Shown piece by piece: positions 25,722-33,124 of a stretch of DNA of 64,000 bases. Every line of letters starts with the position of its first letter. Within the stretch, counting starts at the first letter, position 1. The translations under genes and the position numbers were made by a program. The notes below the pieces were generated by a model that saw only the letters and a program-made list of their open reading frames with translations, was not told the origin of the DNA and ran no database searches. Origin of the DNA: JAAXHH01 sp965248395 (GTDB lineage: Bacteria > JAAXHH01); assembly GCA_965248395.1 (NCBI GenBank), contig OZ252103.1:434001-498000 (forward strand). The letters run 5' to 3'.

Positions 25722-27214
25722 TCGACCCGGCCCTGGACGTACCAGCGGTTTCTCCGGTGGTCGTAATAGACCCAGAGGGTTTCGCCCCGGCCGGTGTCGA
25801 CGAAGCGATAGTCCCTCCGGACCTCCCGGACCCACCATCCGCCGCTGATCAGGTGTTCCGCCGGAGGCCGAGGGCCCGGACCCGAAGACGACGGCCAGTT
25901 CACGGGTTGGCCTTCCAGGACCCGGGGACTGGCATGGGCGCGCCGCACCAGGGAGCGCACGGCGACCGGCCGGGGACTGGCCGCCGCGAGCTTGCCGAAG
26001 GGCTGCCACGCGAAACGGGCCTCCGGAAGGTGTCCCGACGCCAGTTGGGCCGTGAGCACCGAACCGGGGCCGAACTCGGCCCGGACCCGCGCCAGGGCGC
26101 GCAGGGCCGACCCGGTATCGCGGTTCGGATTCTCCCGGAACAGGTTCAGCTTCTCGGCGGTGACGCCCACACCCTCCACCTCCAGGGACAACTCCACCGG
26201 GGGAAAGGGAAAGGAGACCGTTTCCAGGTGCAGGCCGGCCAGTTCCAGCAGGATTTGCACATCCAGCGTCGGCTCGGCCGCCTGGACGCGGCAACGATGC
26301 CGCTCCCCGTCTTCCTGCCGGAACTCCAGCCGGAGCGCCGCGGCGGCCTGGTACCTTCCGGCCGCGGCCTTCAGCAGGGGCGCCAGGAGCTGCGATACCC
26401 GGAACAGCAGGCCCCGGGCGTCGGATTCGTTTGCGTCCAGTTCCATCCGGGCGCAAAGAGGTTCGGGAAGCGCCCGGGGCTGGAGGGGCATCGGCCGTTC
26501 ACCCACCGCGAAACGGTAGAGCGCACGGGCCTGCTCGCCGAGATGCCTGGCGATCCGCGCCCGGGGAAGCGCCAGGAAGTCCCCCACGGTATGCACGGCC
26601 AGCTTGTCCAGCCGTTCCCGCAGCTTCGGCTCGAGCTGCAGATGCAGCAGCCCCACCTTGCGGCTCTCGGCCTCCTCGGCTTCCATGGTGGGAAGTACGG
26701 TCACCGTGTTCTCCGCCTTGGCGATGGCATAGGTGCCGAAACGGCCGAAGCCGACCGCGATGCTCGCCGGCAGTTCCAGTCCGTAAAGGGCGGCTTGCAT
26801 CTGTCCGGCCCAGTCCTCGAGCGACCCGTAGAGCCAGCCCAGTCCGCCCGCATCCACCCAGAAAATCCCCGGCTCGTCTCCGCACGGTTCCACCCGGGGA
26901 CTGAAGCGGTCCAGCTCTCCGTGGACCTGCCGGACCGCGACCTGCGTTTCCTCCTCCGAAACCGTACCCGCGCACAGGTCGCGGTCCAGGGAAAGGGCCG
27001 AGGCGTACCGCATGCCGGGCCGGATCCCGCCCCGGACGGCCGCGTCGTTGAGCCACAGGATGGGGCTCAGGGGCTTTTCTTCTTCCACCACCGCCACCGG
27101 TCTTTCCCGCCATTCCGGATGACTCCTCAGCAGGAGCCGCAGCGGCAGCGCCCGGATGTTAATGCAGGCCGTCCGGTCCGCGGCAGATTTCGGTGTGGCG
27201 CCAGCCCGGTCCAT
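25718..27214 (-). CDS. imuB: ImuB, inactive Y-family polymerase-like adaptor
   Basis: This 498-residue protein has Y-family polymerase folds but lacks the metal-binding acids: the first motif reads ACINIRALPL instead of the usual Asp-Met-Asp, and FWVDAGGLGWLYGS replaces the Asp-Glu pair. That loss is typical of ImuB, which bridges the beta clamp and DnaE2 rather than making DNA. The C-terminal tail (about 440-498) is the likely site for partner binding. The only good start, ATG 27214, lies 56 bp inside the end of imuA, so the two genes overlap unusually far. It is coupled to dnaE2 by ATGA. Damage-inducible through the LexA site upstream. Confidence 0.92.
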   Translation of the reverse strand: MDRAGATPKSAADRTACINIRALPLRLLLRSHPEWRERPVAVVEEEKPLSPILWLNDAAVRGGIRPGMRYASALSLDRDLCAGTVSEEETQVAVRQVHGELDRFSPRVEPCGDEPGIFWVDAGGLGWLYGSLEDWAGQMQAALYGLELPASIAVGFGRFGTYAIAKAENTVTVLPTMEAEEAESRKVGLLHLQLEPKLRERLDKLAVHTVGDFLALPRARIARHLGEQARALYRFAVGERPMPLQPRALPEPLCARMELDANESDARGLLFRVSQLLAPLLKAAAGRYQAAAALRLEFRQEDGERHRCRVQAAEPTLDVQILLELAGLHLETVSFPFPPVELSLEVEGVGVTAEKLNLFRENPNRDTGSALRALARVRAEFGPGSVLTAQLASGHLPEARFAWQPFGKLAAASPRPVAVRSLVRRAHASPRVLEGQPVNWPSSSGPGPRPPAEHLISGGWWVREVRRDYRFVDTGRGETLWVYYDHRRNRWYVQGRVE

Positions 27215-27794
27215 GGTTTCTGTCCTTCAGGATTTCGATTTCGTATTGAAAACGGTCGACCGCCAGGCGGCGGCAGGAGGTCTGACCCCTCAGGGAAACC
27301 ATCGGTCCCAGCGAAGGCGCCTCCCTGGATTTGGCGGTCAGGCACAGGAGGGCGGCATGGTGATCCCTCGCCTGCCGGGCCAGGCGCACCTGCAACGGAA
27401 CGGGGATCCTGGAATCGACGTGCAGGTCCATCACGACCAGGCCGAATCCGCCCGACCGCAGGACCCGGTCCGCCGCGCGCCCTGCGGCCCTGGCGTCCGG
27501 GACGCGGATGACCACCAGGGCGTCCAGGTCTACGCCGCTCTCCGCCGCGTCCGGCGCGAAGAAGGTATCCGGCGTCGCCGCGATCCAGGCTGTCGGCTCG
27601 CCTTCGAGCTGCGCGTCCAGCACCAGCCGGAAGGCGGCCGTCAGCAGGGCCGTCCCGGGGACGGACGAGAGCTCGCAGAGTCGTCCGGCCAGTTCCGCCC
27701 GCGACCAGCGCGGCTTCTCCTCGCGGTCCCTGGCGGGCATCCGCGTGAAATAAGGCTCGAGATCCTGCAGATCCCGGTCCTCCAGGGCCGACAT
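27159..27794 (-). CDS. imuA: ImuA, RecA-like mutasome protein
   Basis: This 211-residue protein is taken as ImuA (SulA/RecA-like) from its position between lexA and imuB and from its size. Visible matches to the RecA core include LVVIRVPDARAAGRAADRVL and the strand FGLVVMDL. There is no clear Walker A motif, in line with ImuA proteins that do not hydrolyse ATP well. ImuA forms the mutasome with ImuB and DnaE2 for translesion synthesis. It starts 9 bp after lexA ends and overlaps imuB by 56 bp. Sequence likeness alone is weak; context makes the call. Confidence 0.82.
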   Translation of the reverse strand: MSALEDRDLQDLEPYFTRMPARDREEKPRWSRAELAGRLCELSSVPGTALLTAAFRLVLDAQLEGEPTAWIAATPDTFFAPDAAESGVDLDALVVIRVPDARAAGRAADRVLRSGGFGLVVMDLHVDSRIPVPLQVRLARQARDHHAALLCLTAKSREAPSLGPMVSLRGQTSCRRLAVDRFQYEIEILKDRNHGPGWRHTEICRGPDGLH

Positions 27795-27803
27795 GATTGC
27801 TCC

Positions 27804-28418
27804 TTATTCCACGCTCCGCCGCACCTCAATGACCTTGCCAAGGAGCGAAAAGGGCGCTCCGTCCTCACGGGGAACGATCGGGCTGAAGGCATCGTTCTCC
27901 GGATGCAGCTCGACGCGGCCGTCCCGCTCCCGGTACCGCTTGACCGTCGTCTCCTCGCCCACCAGGGCCACCACGATGTCCCCCGGAATGGCGGTCGGCT
28001 GCCGGCGCACGATCACCACGTCTCCCGGCAGGATGCCGGCGTAGAGCATGCTCTCCCCCTCAACGGTCAGCGCGAAGAGTTCGCTGTCTTCGAAGCGCGT
28101 CTGCACCATGATGTATTCCGGCGGATCCTCCATGGCCTCGGTCAACTCGCCCGCCTGGACGCGCCCCAGCATGGCGATCAACTGGGGCTGGCTGGCCTTG
28201 CCGAACTCCGGCAGCCGGTAGCCCCGGGACCTGCCGTCCACCTTGGCGAGCTTCCCCTCGAACACCAGTTTCTCCAGGTGCTGGCGGGCCGACTGAACCG
28301 CCCGGAACCCGAAGGCGCGCTGTACATCCCGGGTGGTGGGCGGCGTTCCGTTCAGGATCCGTTCCCGCACGAAACCGTAGATCTTCTTTCGGGTCTCTCC
28401 AGGTGATGTGTAGGCCAT
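27804..28418 (-). CDS. lexA: LexA-type SOS repressor
   Basis: This 204-residue repressor has a winged-helix N-terminus (RKKIYGFVRERI then TTRDVQRAFGFRAVQSARQHL) and an S24 protease domain: cleavage site RVQAGELTEA (Ala-Gly), nucleophile Ser in VEGESMLYAG, general base Lys in TTVKRY. On DNA damage RecA filaments make it cut itself and release the operon. The start at 28418 is preferred over an upstream TTG/ATG-less extension because GGGAG sits 8 nt before it. It heads the imuA-imuB-dnaE2 operon, so it represses its own mutagenesis genes. Whether a second, general LexA exists cannot be seen here. Confidence 0.94.
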   Translation of the reverse strand: MAYTSPGETRKKIYGFVRERILNGTPPTTRDVQRAFGFRAVQSARQHLEKLVFEGKLAKVDGRSRGYRLPEFGKASQPQLIAMLGRVQAGELTEAMEDPPEYIMVQTRFEDSELFALTVEGESMLYAGILPGDVVIVRRQPTAIPGDIVVALVGEETTVKRYRERDGRVELHPENDAFSPIVPREDGAPFSLLGKVIEVRRSVE

Positions 28419-28509
28419 AATGATCTCCCAGGGTCCGGGGATGACGAAAACGATTCGGCGTACCAACAACACTCCAAAACGGACGCGTAAAACGAGCGTC
28501 TGAAAATCT

Positions 28510-28538
28510 ATAAAACAGACGTTTGTCTGTTATGTCAA
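28510..28538 (-). promoter_or_regulatory. Promoter of the lexA-imuA-imuB-dnaE2 operon
   Basis: On the minus strand a perfect -35, TTGACA (28533-28538), is 17 bp from a -10-like TTTTAT (28510-28515). The spacing is ideal, and the distance to the lexA ATG leaves a leader of about 85 nt. The LexA-type palindrome fills the spacer. Confidence 0.7.
28514..28531 (-). promoter_or_regulatory. LexA operator (SOS box) candidate
   Basis: The 18-bp perfect palindrome AACAGACAAACGTCTGTT has 7-bp arms AACAGAC and GTCTGTT around 4 bases, and lies between -35 and -10 of the operon it should control. A further half-site, CAGAC, lies at 28498-28502. It is not the CTGT-N8-ACAG, CGAAC-N4-GTTCG or GTTC-N7-GTTC type that I know for other LexA proteins. 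Confidence 0.7.
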
Positions 28539-28793
28539 ATGTTTTTTAGAGATTGTATGGGGTTGGAAGGGACGGGCAGGTAGGATTGGGGGTGTAGACT
28601 GTGGTGAGACTGGGGGCTATGACCAAACCGCCGAAACGCCAAGGCGCGCTGCACCACCTTCGTGGAGCGTGGGTTTTCTGACGAATGTTACGGGGGTTTC
28701 AGGGAGGTGGAAAGTATGGAGGGCACGAGCTTAAATCAGATCACAGATCCTTCGTTTTACCTGTCCAAAAACAGGGTAAACCCCATCTGCATG
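28539..28793. other. Spacer between lexA promoter and hicBA
   Basis: About 255 bp with no gene, RNA or clear signal. It lies upstream of lexA and downstream of hicA; open frames across it are short and have no likeness to known proteins. Confidence 0.4.
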
Positions 28794-28982
28794 CTACTTG
28801 ATCGGCTCGACCTCAAGATCTCGACAGATCTTTTTCGCCAGCAAGTCGTCGATTTCTCTATGTCGTGGAATCGTAGAACGCCGATCACCTCGACTATTGC
28901 GCCACCAGGAATGACGCCTGCCTTCACGGATCATTACGCATCCATTTCGCCGAAGGTGTTTCAGCAGTTCAGTTCGTTTCAT
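28794..28982 (-). CDS. hicA: HicA-type toxin
   Basis: The 62-residue protein begins MKRTELLKHLRRNGCVMIREG and carries the active His in GRRHSWWRN, followed by TIPRHREIDDLLAKKI. This is the double-stranded-RNA-binding-like fold of HicA mRNA interferases, which cut mRNA in translation. The start ATG 28982 overlaps the stop of hicB as ATGA. The order hicB-hicA is the less common arrangement but well known. All key features are present, so it should be active when HicB is lost. Confidence 0.88.
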   Translation of the reverse strand: MKRTELLKHLRRNGCVMIREGRRHSWWRNSRGDRRSTIPRHREIDDLLAKKICRDLEVEPIK

Positions 28983-29188
28983 GCTATGACGACTTTTTCC
29001 TCTTGGTAGTCGTCTCCCGCGGCAGCCAAGGCGTCGCGCCGATTGAATTCCAATGCCTCTGTAAGCGTTTCGACGAGGCTTTGCCGCAATGCCTGATGGG
29101 TACGTTCCTGGCAATTGACACCAGGCACTTCCTCAATCCATCCAATCCACCATTCGCCGCTGCGTTTCACAACTGCTGTGTATTCCAT
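28979..29188 (-). CDS. hicB: HicB-type antitoxin, short form
   Basis: This 69-residue protein has the HicB half-RNase-H-like core: YTAVVKRSGEWWIGWIEEVPG, then QERTHQALRQSLVETLTEAL. It ends soon after and lacks a separate ribbon-helix-helix or HTH domain, so it may rely on the complex for DNA binding. It is directly upstream of hicA with a 4-bp overlap. In the complex HicB masks the toxin's active site. Confidence 0.85.
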   Translation of the reverse strand: MEYTAVVKRSGEWWIGWIEEVPGVNCQERTHQALRQSLVETLTEALEFNRRDALAAAGDDYQEEKVVIA

Positions 29189-29756
29189 GTTCGTTCCTCT
29201 GTTGGACAGTGCGTTGTCATTGCAGGAACAGGTGATGATTTGATCACTTTAAGCTATGGACAGTAGTGGGTTTTCCAGTATTTAACGTATCTGCCCAGTC
29301 TGAAGCCCTGCAAATAACATGTAGATTTGTTGGTCTGGAAAACCCCGTTAAAAGGGTGGTATTATTTGGAAGAAAGACGTCATCAACGTTGAGTACAAGA
29401 TTACAAATGTTTCAGGTGAACACCTGATGATTCCAGATCCATTGCACTACATTCCTATAATAAGGGAATTATACACTTGAAGCAACAATCCGGTCTTTGG
29501 GGTAGTGTTTCAGTTTGAAATTCGATTGTACTGCACCCTCCGTTCCCGCACGAAACCGTAAATCTTCTTTCGGGTCTCTCCAGGCGGTAGAAGATATTGC
29601 TGAAGGCTTGAGGGGCAACGACGGAGGACGAAGGAGGATGGGCTTTCAACGGTTTATGGCCGGTTACCCAGAACGCGCTACAGATCTCAATAAAGCCGCT
29701 ATATTATAAATTAAGCATTGACAACTGACTTAATTTACATTAATTATGTCAATATC
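29189..29756. other. Gene-free stretch holding a lexA fragment
   Basis: This 568-bp stretch between hicB and the AAA ATPase has no credible gene. Its only recognisable content is a 46-bp near copy of the start of lexA (29539-29584). A TTGACA/TAATTA pair (29718-29746) directly before the ATPase gene could be its promoter. Confidence 0.5.
29539..29584 (-). repeat. 46-bp near-identical copy of the lexA 5' region
   Basis: Bases 29539-29584 match 28358-28403 within lexA with a single difference. In lexA this piece encodes the RKKIYGFVRER segment of the DNA-binding domain. Here it has no frame continuing on either side. It looks like a scar of duplication or recombination near the hicBA locus. Confidence 0.85.
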
Positions 29757-30917
29757 ATGGCTGATATTTACATTCCCCAGGCACAACTCACCAGTCTCGC
29801 TCACCTGGTTGCACCGGGTAAAGTCGTTGTGGTTTACGGTCCCCGGAGGGTGGGCAAGACCACGCTGATCAGGCGTTACACCCGGGAACACGACCCCGAT
29901 GCCCTGCTCGTGACGGGGGAGGACATCGTGGTCCGGGAATTCCTGGAGAGTCAGTCCCTGGCCAAATTGACGTCCTTCGTCGGACGGCGGCGTACGCTGA
30001 TTATCGACGAAGCTCAGCATATCCGGCAAATAGGACTGAACCTGAAGTTGCTGGTCGACCACGTCGAAGGACTGCGGATCATCGCCGCGGGTTCGTCTTC
30101 CTTCGACCTGGCCAGTCAGACCGGCGAGCCCTTGACCGGCCGCAAGTATACCCTGCTGCTTCTGCCCCTGGCCCAACTGGAACTTCAGGAAACGGAATCC
30201 GCGCACCAGACAAAAGCCCAGCTCGAACTGCGGCTGATCTACGGGTCGTATCCTGAAGTCGTCCTCATGGGCTCGAACGAAGACCGGCAACTCTATATAA
30301 AGGAATTGATCGCTTCCTATCTGTTTAAAGACATACTCCAGTTGGAAGGCATCCGCCATTCGGACAAGCTGCTCAGATTACTCCAGTTGCTCGCCTTCCA
30401 GATCGGACACGAGGTTTCGACTTCCGAACTGGGCGCACAGCTTGGCATGAGCAAGAACACCGTGGACCGCTATCTCGACCTTTTGGAAAAAGCCTATGTC
30501 CTTTACAGCCGCCGCGGTTTCAGCCGCAATCTGCGCAAGGAAATTACCAAGAGCCGGCGGTATTATTTCTACGACAACGGCATCAGGAACGGGCTGATCA
30601 ACAACTTCAACCCTTTGGCAATGCGGGATGACGTGGGGGTTCTGTGGGAAAACTACGTCCTGGTGGAACGCCTGAAGCGCAACCTCTATAGCGGTCGCCT
30701 GGCCGAAAGCTATTTCTGGCGTACCTACGACCGACAGGAGATCGACCTGGTCGAGGAGTGGGGGGGAAGGTTGTTTGCCACGGAAATGAAATGGTCCGCG
30801 AGATCATCTAAGGCGCCGAGTGCCTGGCGAAAGGCCTATCCCGCCAGCTCGTTCCAGGTTGTTCATCCCGAAAACTATCTCGGTTTCATATCTGATTCAG
30901 CCGTTTCCGGCTCGTGA
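29757..30917 (+). CDS. AAA ATPase with DUF4143 domain
   Basis: The 386-residue protein begins with an AAA ATP-binding core: Walker A YGPRRVGKTTL near residue 24 and Walker B TLIIDEAQ near 83. A winged helix (GAQLGMSKNTVDRYLDLLEK) follows, and the C-terminal DUF4143 region ends in a PD-(D/E)xK-like motif: EIDLVEEW then FATEMKW. This family is widespread and strain-specific; no cellular role is established, but defence or mobile-element links are often suggested. ATG 29757 fits the family start; a TTG at 29718 overlaps a likely -35 box. Its end overlaps the convergent OsmC gene by 43 bp. Confidence 0.85.
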   Translation: MADIYIPQAQLTSLAHLVAPGKVVVVYGPRRVGKTTLIRRYTREHDPDALLVTGEDIVVREFLESQSLAKLTSFVGRRRTLIIDEAQHIRQIGLNLKLLVDHVEGLRIIAAGSSSFDLASQTGEPLTGRKYTLLLLPLAQLELQETESAHQTKAQLELRLIYGSYPEVVLMGSNEDRQLYIKELIASYLFKDILQLEGIRHSDKLLRLLQLLAFQIGHEVSTSELGAQLGMSKNTVDRYLDLLEKAYVLYSRRGFSRNLRKEITKSRRYYFYDNGIRNGLINNFNPLAMRDDVGVLWENYVLVERLKRNLYSGRLAESYFWRTYDRQEIDLVEEWGGRLFATEMKWSARSSKAPSAWRKAYPASSFQVVHPENYLGFISDSAVSGS

Positions 30918-31360
30918 ATGATCGGGAAATTCACGGACCTGGCGATGAAGCACATGGCATTGGCCCTCTCGTGCAAGCGCTCCGCGGCAGCCGCGTCACT
31001 CTCCGCAGTTATCGTAACGCGCGGTCTGAGGGTCACCCGTACGAACTGGCCCGAACCGTCCGGATTCAGTTCCATCACGCCTTCCGCATGGTCTTCGTAG
31101 GCAGTCACCACAACTTTACTCATCGTGCAAAGATGTAATTTCCAGAGCATGTGGCAGGCCGAAAGAGAAGCCATCAACATGTCCTCCGGATTATGGCGGG
31201 TGGCGTCACCCAGGTAGCCGGGATCCGCAGAACCCTTAATAACCGGCTTGCCATTGCATACGATGTCGTAGTTTCGGGCGTAGTCCTTATAAGCGCTCGA
31301 ACCCTTGCCCAGATTTCCCGTCCACGCTACCCTGATCTCGTAGGTATGTCGCCTATTCAT
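30875..31360 (-). CDS. OsmC/Ohr family peroxidase-like protein
   Basis: This 161-residue member of the OsmC family should reduce organic hydroperoxides with a thiol pair. The two reactive cysteines are present: one in LSACHMLW (about residue 69) and one in RANAMCFIARSVNFPI (about 135). The active-site Arg/Glu pair is likely R11/E-rich helix, but I cannot be sure. It starts MNRRHTYEIRVAW, has the usual length and is convergent with the AAA gene, with which it overlaps by 43 bp. Function: cytoplasmic protection against lipid or alkyl peroxides. Confidence 0.88.
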   Translation of the reverse strand: MNRRHTYEIRVAWTGNLGKGSSAYKDYARNYDIVCNGKPVIKGSADPGYLGDATRHNPEDMLMASLSACHMLWKLHLCTMSKVVVTAYEDHAEGVMELNPDGSGQFVRVTLRPRVTITAESDAAAAERLHERANAMCFIARSVNFPIIHEPETAESDMKPR

Positions 31361-31554
31361 GGAACCCCCAATCTCTTGTCAAACATGGTGCCTTTAAACA
31401 TCCAGTCGGCTAACTGTCATCCTCAATCGTAGCAACTAAACTGATGCCATGCAACAGTTGAAAAACAGTGTTGAAGAAACTCATTGATATGTCAGTTATT
31501 TAAATTAAATTTCTGACGTTAGTAGGATATATCATAACACTCAGGTGTGATCCA

Positions 31555-32178
31555 ATGAACAGTATGACCAACAAAATCATGCGTAGGGTGTCCGCGTACC
31601 CCAGCGGCAGGTGGGTATGCACGCCGAAGGACTTCCTGGACCTCGGGAGCAGGGAGGCCATCGACCAGGCGCTATCGCGTCTAGCCAAAACTGATCAGCT
31701 GCGGCGCATCGGCCACGGCCTCTATGACAGTCCCAGGTTCAGCAACGTGCTGAAGCGTCCGGCGCCGGTTGATCTGGATGCCGCCGTTGCAGCGCTGACA
31801 AGGCGGGATGGCGTTCGGATTATGCCGGATGGTCTGGCGTCTGCGAATCAGTTGGGCCTTACGAACGCAGTGCCGGCAAAGGTCAGCTTCGTAACGGACG
31901 GCTACTCCAGGACACTGAATATTGAAGGACGGACAGTCCGTTTCCGACATGCGGGTCCAAGAGTTATGCAGTGGGCCGGGAAACCGTCGGCGCCGGTGGT
32001 TCAGGCATTACGGTGGCTTGGTCCTGTCGCAGCCGCAGATGCACAAGTCGCGTCGACTCTGAATCGCACCCTCTCGAAGGAAGTGAAGCTCGATCTAATG
32101 CAGAACAGCCGCGATCTACCCGGATGGGCGTTACCACTGGCGCGTAGCATCGCGATCGGTCACGACAGTTCCGTATGA
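31555..32178 (+). CDS. AbiEi-like antitoxin (DUF6088)
   Basis: This 207-residue protein has the N-terminal winged helix of DUF6088/AbiEi antitoxins (VSAYPSGRWVCTPKDFLDLG ... ALSRLAKTDQLRRIGHGLYD) and the following beta-rich region (RIMPDGLASANQLGL ... VSFVTDGYSRTLNIEG). Such proteins repress their operon and counter a nucleotidyltransferase toxin encoded next to them (type IV system AbiE). Here the stop overlaps the ATG of the toxin relic as ATGA, which is the usual coupling. The antitoxin is whole while its toxin has been gutted. An ATG at 31555 or 31561 may be used. Confidence 0.82.
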   Translation: MNSMTNKIMRRVSAYPSGRWVCTPKDFLDLGSREAIDQALSRLAKTDQLRRIGHGLYDSPRFSNVLKRPAPVDLDAAVAALTRRDGVRIMPDGLASANQLGLTNAVPAKVSFVTDGYSRTLNIEGRTVRFRHAGPRVMQWAGKPSAPVVQALRWLGPVAAADAQVASTLNRTLSKEVKLDLMQNSRDLPGWALPLARSIAIGHDSSV

Positions 32179-32382
32179 ATAGAGATTTCGAATCCTTCAT
32201 CTCACATCCCGCGCCGGACAGACGTACCGGGTTCGGTGAAACTGGTCCCTCAGTTGGAACTTCGAACGGTAATCGAACGAGATTATGAAGCCATGCAGGG
32301 CATGATCCTGGGTGACGTTCCGCATTTCGGATGGATCATGGATCAATTGCTGTATGCCGAAGCCACAATTAACGGGACCTAG
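32175..32382 (+). pseudogene. AbiEii toxin relic (internal deletion)
   Basis: The ATG overlaps the antitoxin stop. The first 17 codons read MNRDFESFISHPAPDRR, the usual start of AbiEii nucleotidyltransferases. A different frame then opens (about 32224 on) and ends at TAG 32382 with LRTVIERDYEAMQGMILGD ... WIMDQLLYAEATIN, the usual end of the same family. Only about 70 of roughly 300 codons remain and the catalytic centre is gone. A single out-of-frame internal deletion explains it. Confidence 0.75.
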
Positions 32383-32458
32383 GCTTCAGAAACAGGCACA
32401 CATAAAAACCACGGCGGACAAATCAACCCGAAGACCAACTGCGGTAATGGAGTTTGAA

Positions 32459-33095
32459 ATGGAAAGGACGGACAGGAACGATCCCTGGGCACAGACCAAC
32501 AGTCTCCTTCACCTTGGCATCGTAGACCTGCTCGTAGAAAAGGGACTGCTGGACAAGGACCAGTTTCTTGAGCGCCTCGCCACGTTCAAGGAAGAATCCA
32601 TTGATATCGGCCTCTTCTGGAATTCGGAAGACGAGTTGCGGGGCGATGCGGGCTATCACTGCGGCGGTCAACAGGTCACTGTGCGAATGGCTGAGCGTAT
32701 CGGTCTTTCATCCGAAGACAGGGTACTGGATGCCGGATGCGGCGCCGGCGGACCTGCCCGACACCTGGCGGAAGCCTGGGGCTGTTCGGTCGTTGGGCTC
32801 GACCGAGAGTATGACAGGCTTCTCATCGCGACACTTCGCACGCGACTGGCAGGACTATTGGGCAATCGAAGACGACAGGCGGCATCCTGATTTCCTGCCT
32901 ATTGGACCGCGCAACTACCTGGATACGACCCTGGCCTGCCTGAGGGATCTTGATTTTCAGCAGGTCGAAGCCGAATGGGTTAAAGAATCGGTCGCCTTCT
33001 ACAGCGAACGGTATCCGAAAGAAGCTGCCTGGTTTCGCGAACGAAAGTACGGTTCGTATATGGTGACGGCGTACAAACCTGCGGGGTCAATCTAA
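32459..33095 (+). pseudogene. SAM-dependent methyltransferase, broken by deletion/frameshift
   Basis: The frame from ATG 32459 (GGAG 6 nt upstream) contains a methyltransferase start: a helical region, then SAM motif I VLDAGCGAGGPARHLA and motif II VVGLDREYDR. It then leaves frame at about 32820. A second frame carries the family's C-terminus: FARDWQDYWAIEDDRRHP ... FYSERYPKEAAWFRERKYG, ending at TAA 33095. The central third of a normal 280-residue enzyme is missing, so this is not a simple sequencing error. It probably methylated a small molecule or sterol-like lipid. It follows another gutted gene directly. Confidence 0.7.
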
Positions 33096-33124
33096 GATAC
33101 GTGCATCTGAATACGGGTGAAGGT

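Noticed and set aside
25722..26456. Upstream extension of the dnaE2 frame
   Set aside because: It lies out of frame inside imuB. The polymerase family begins at ATG 25721, which couples to the imuB stop.
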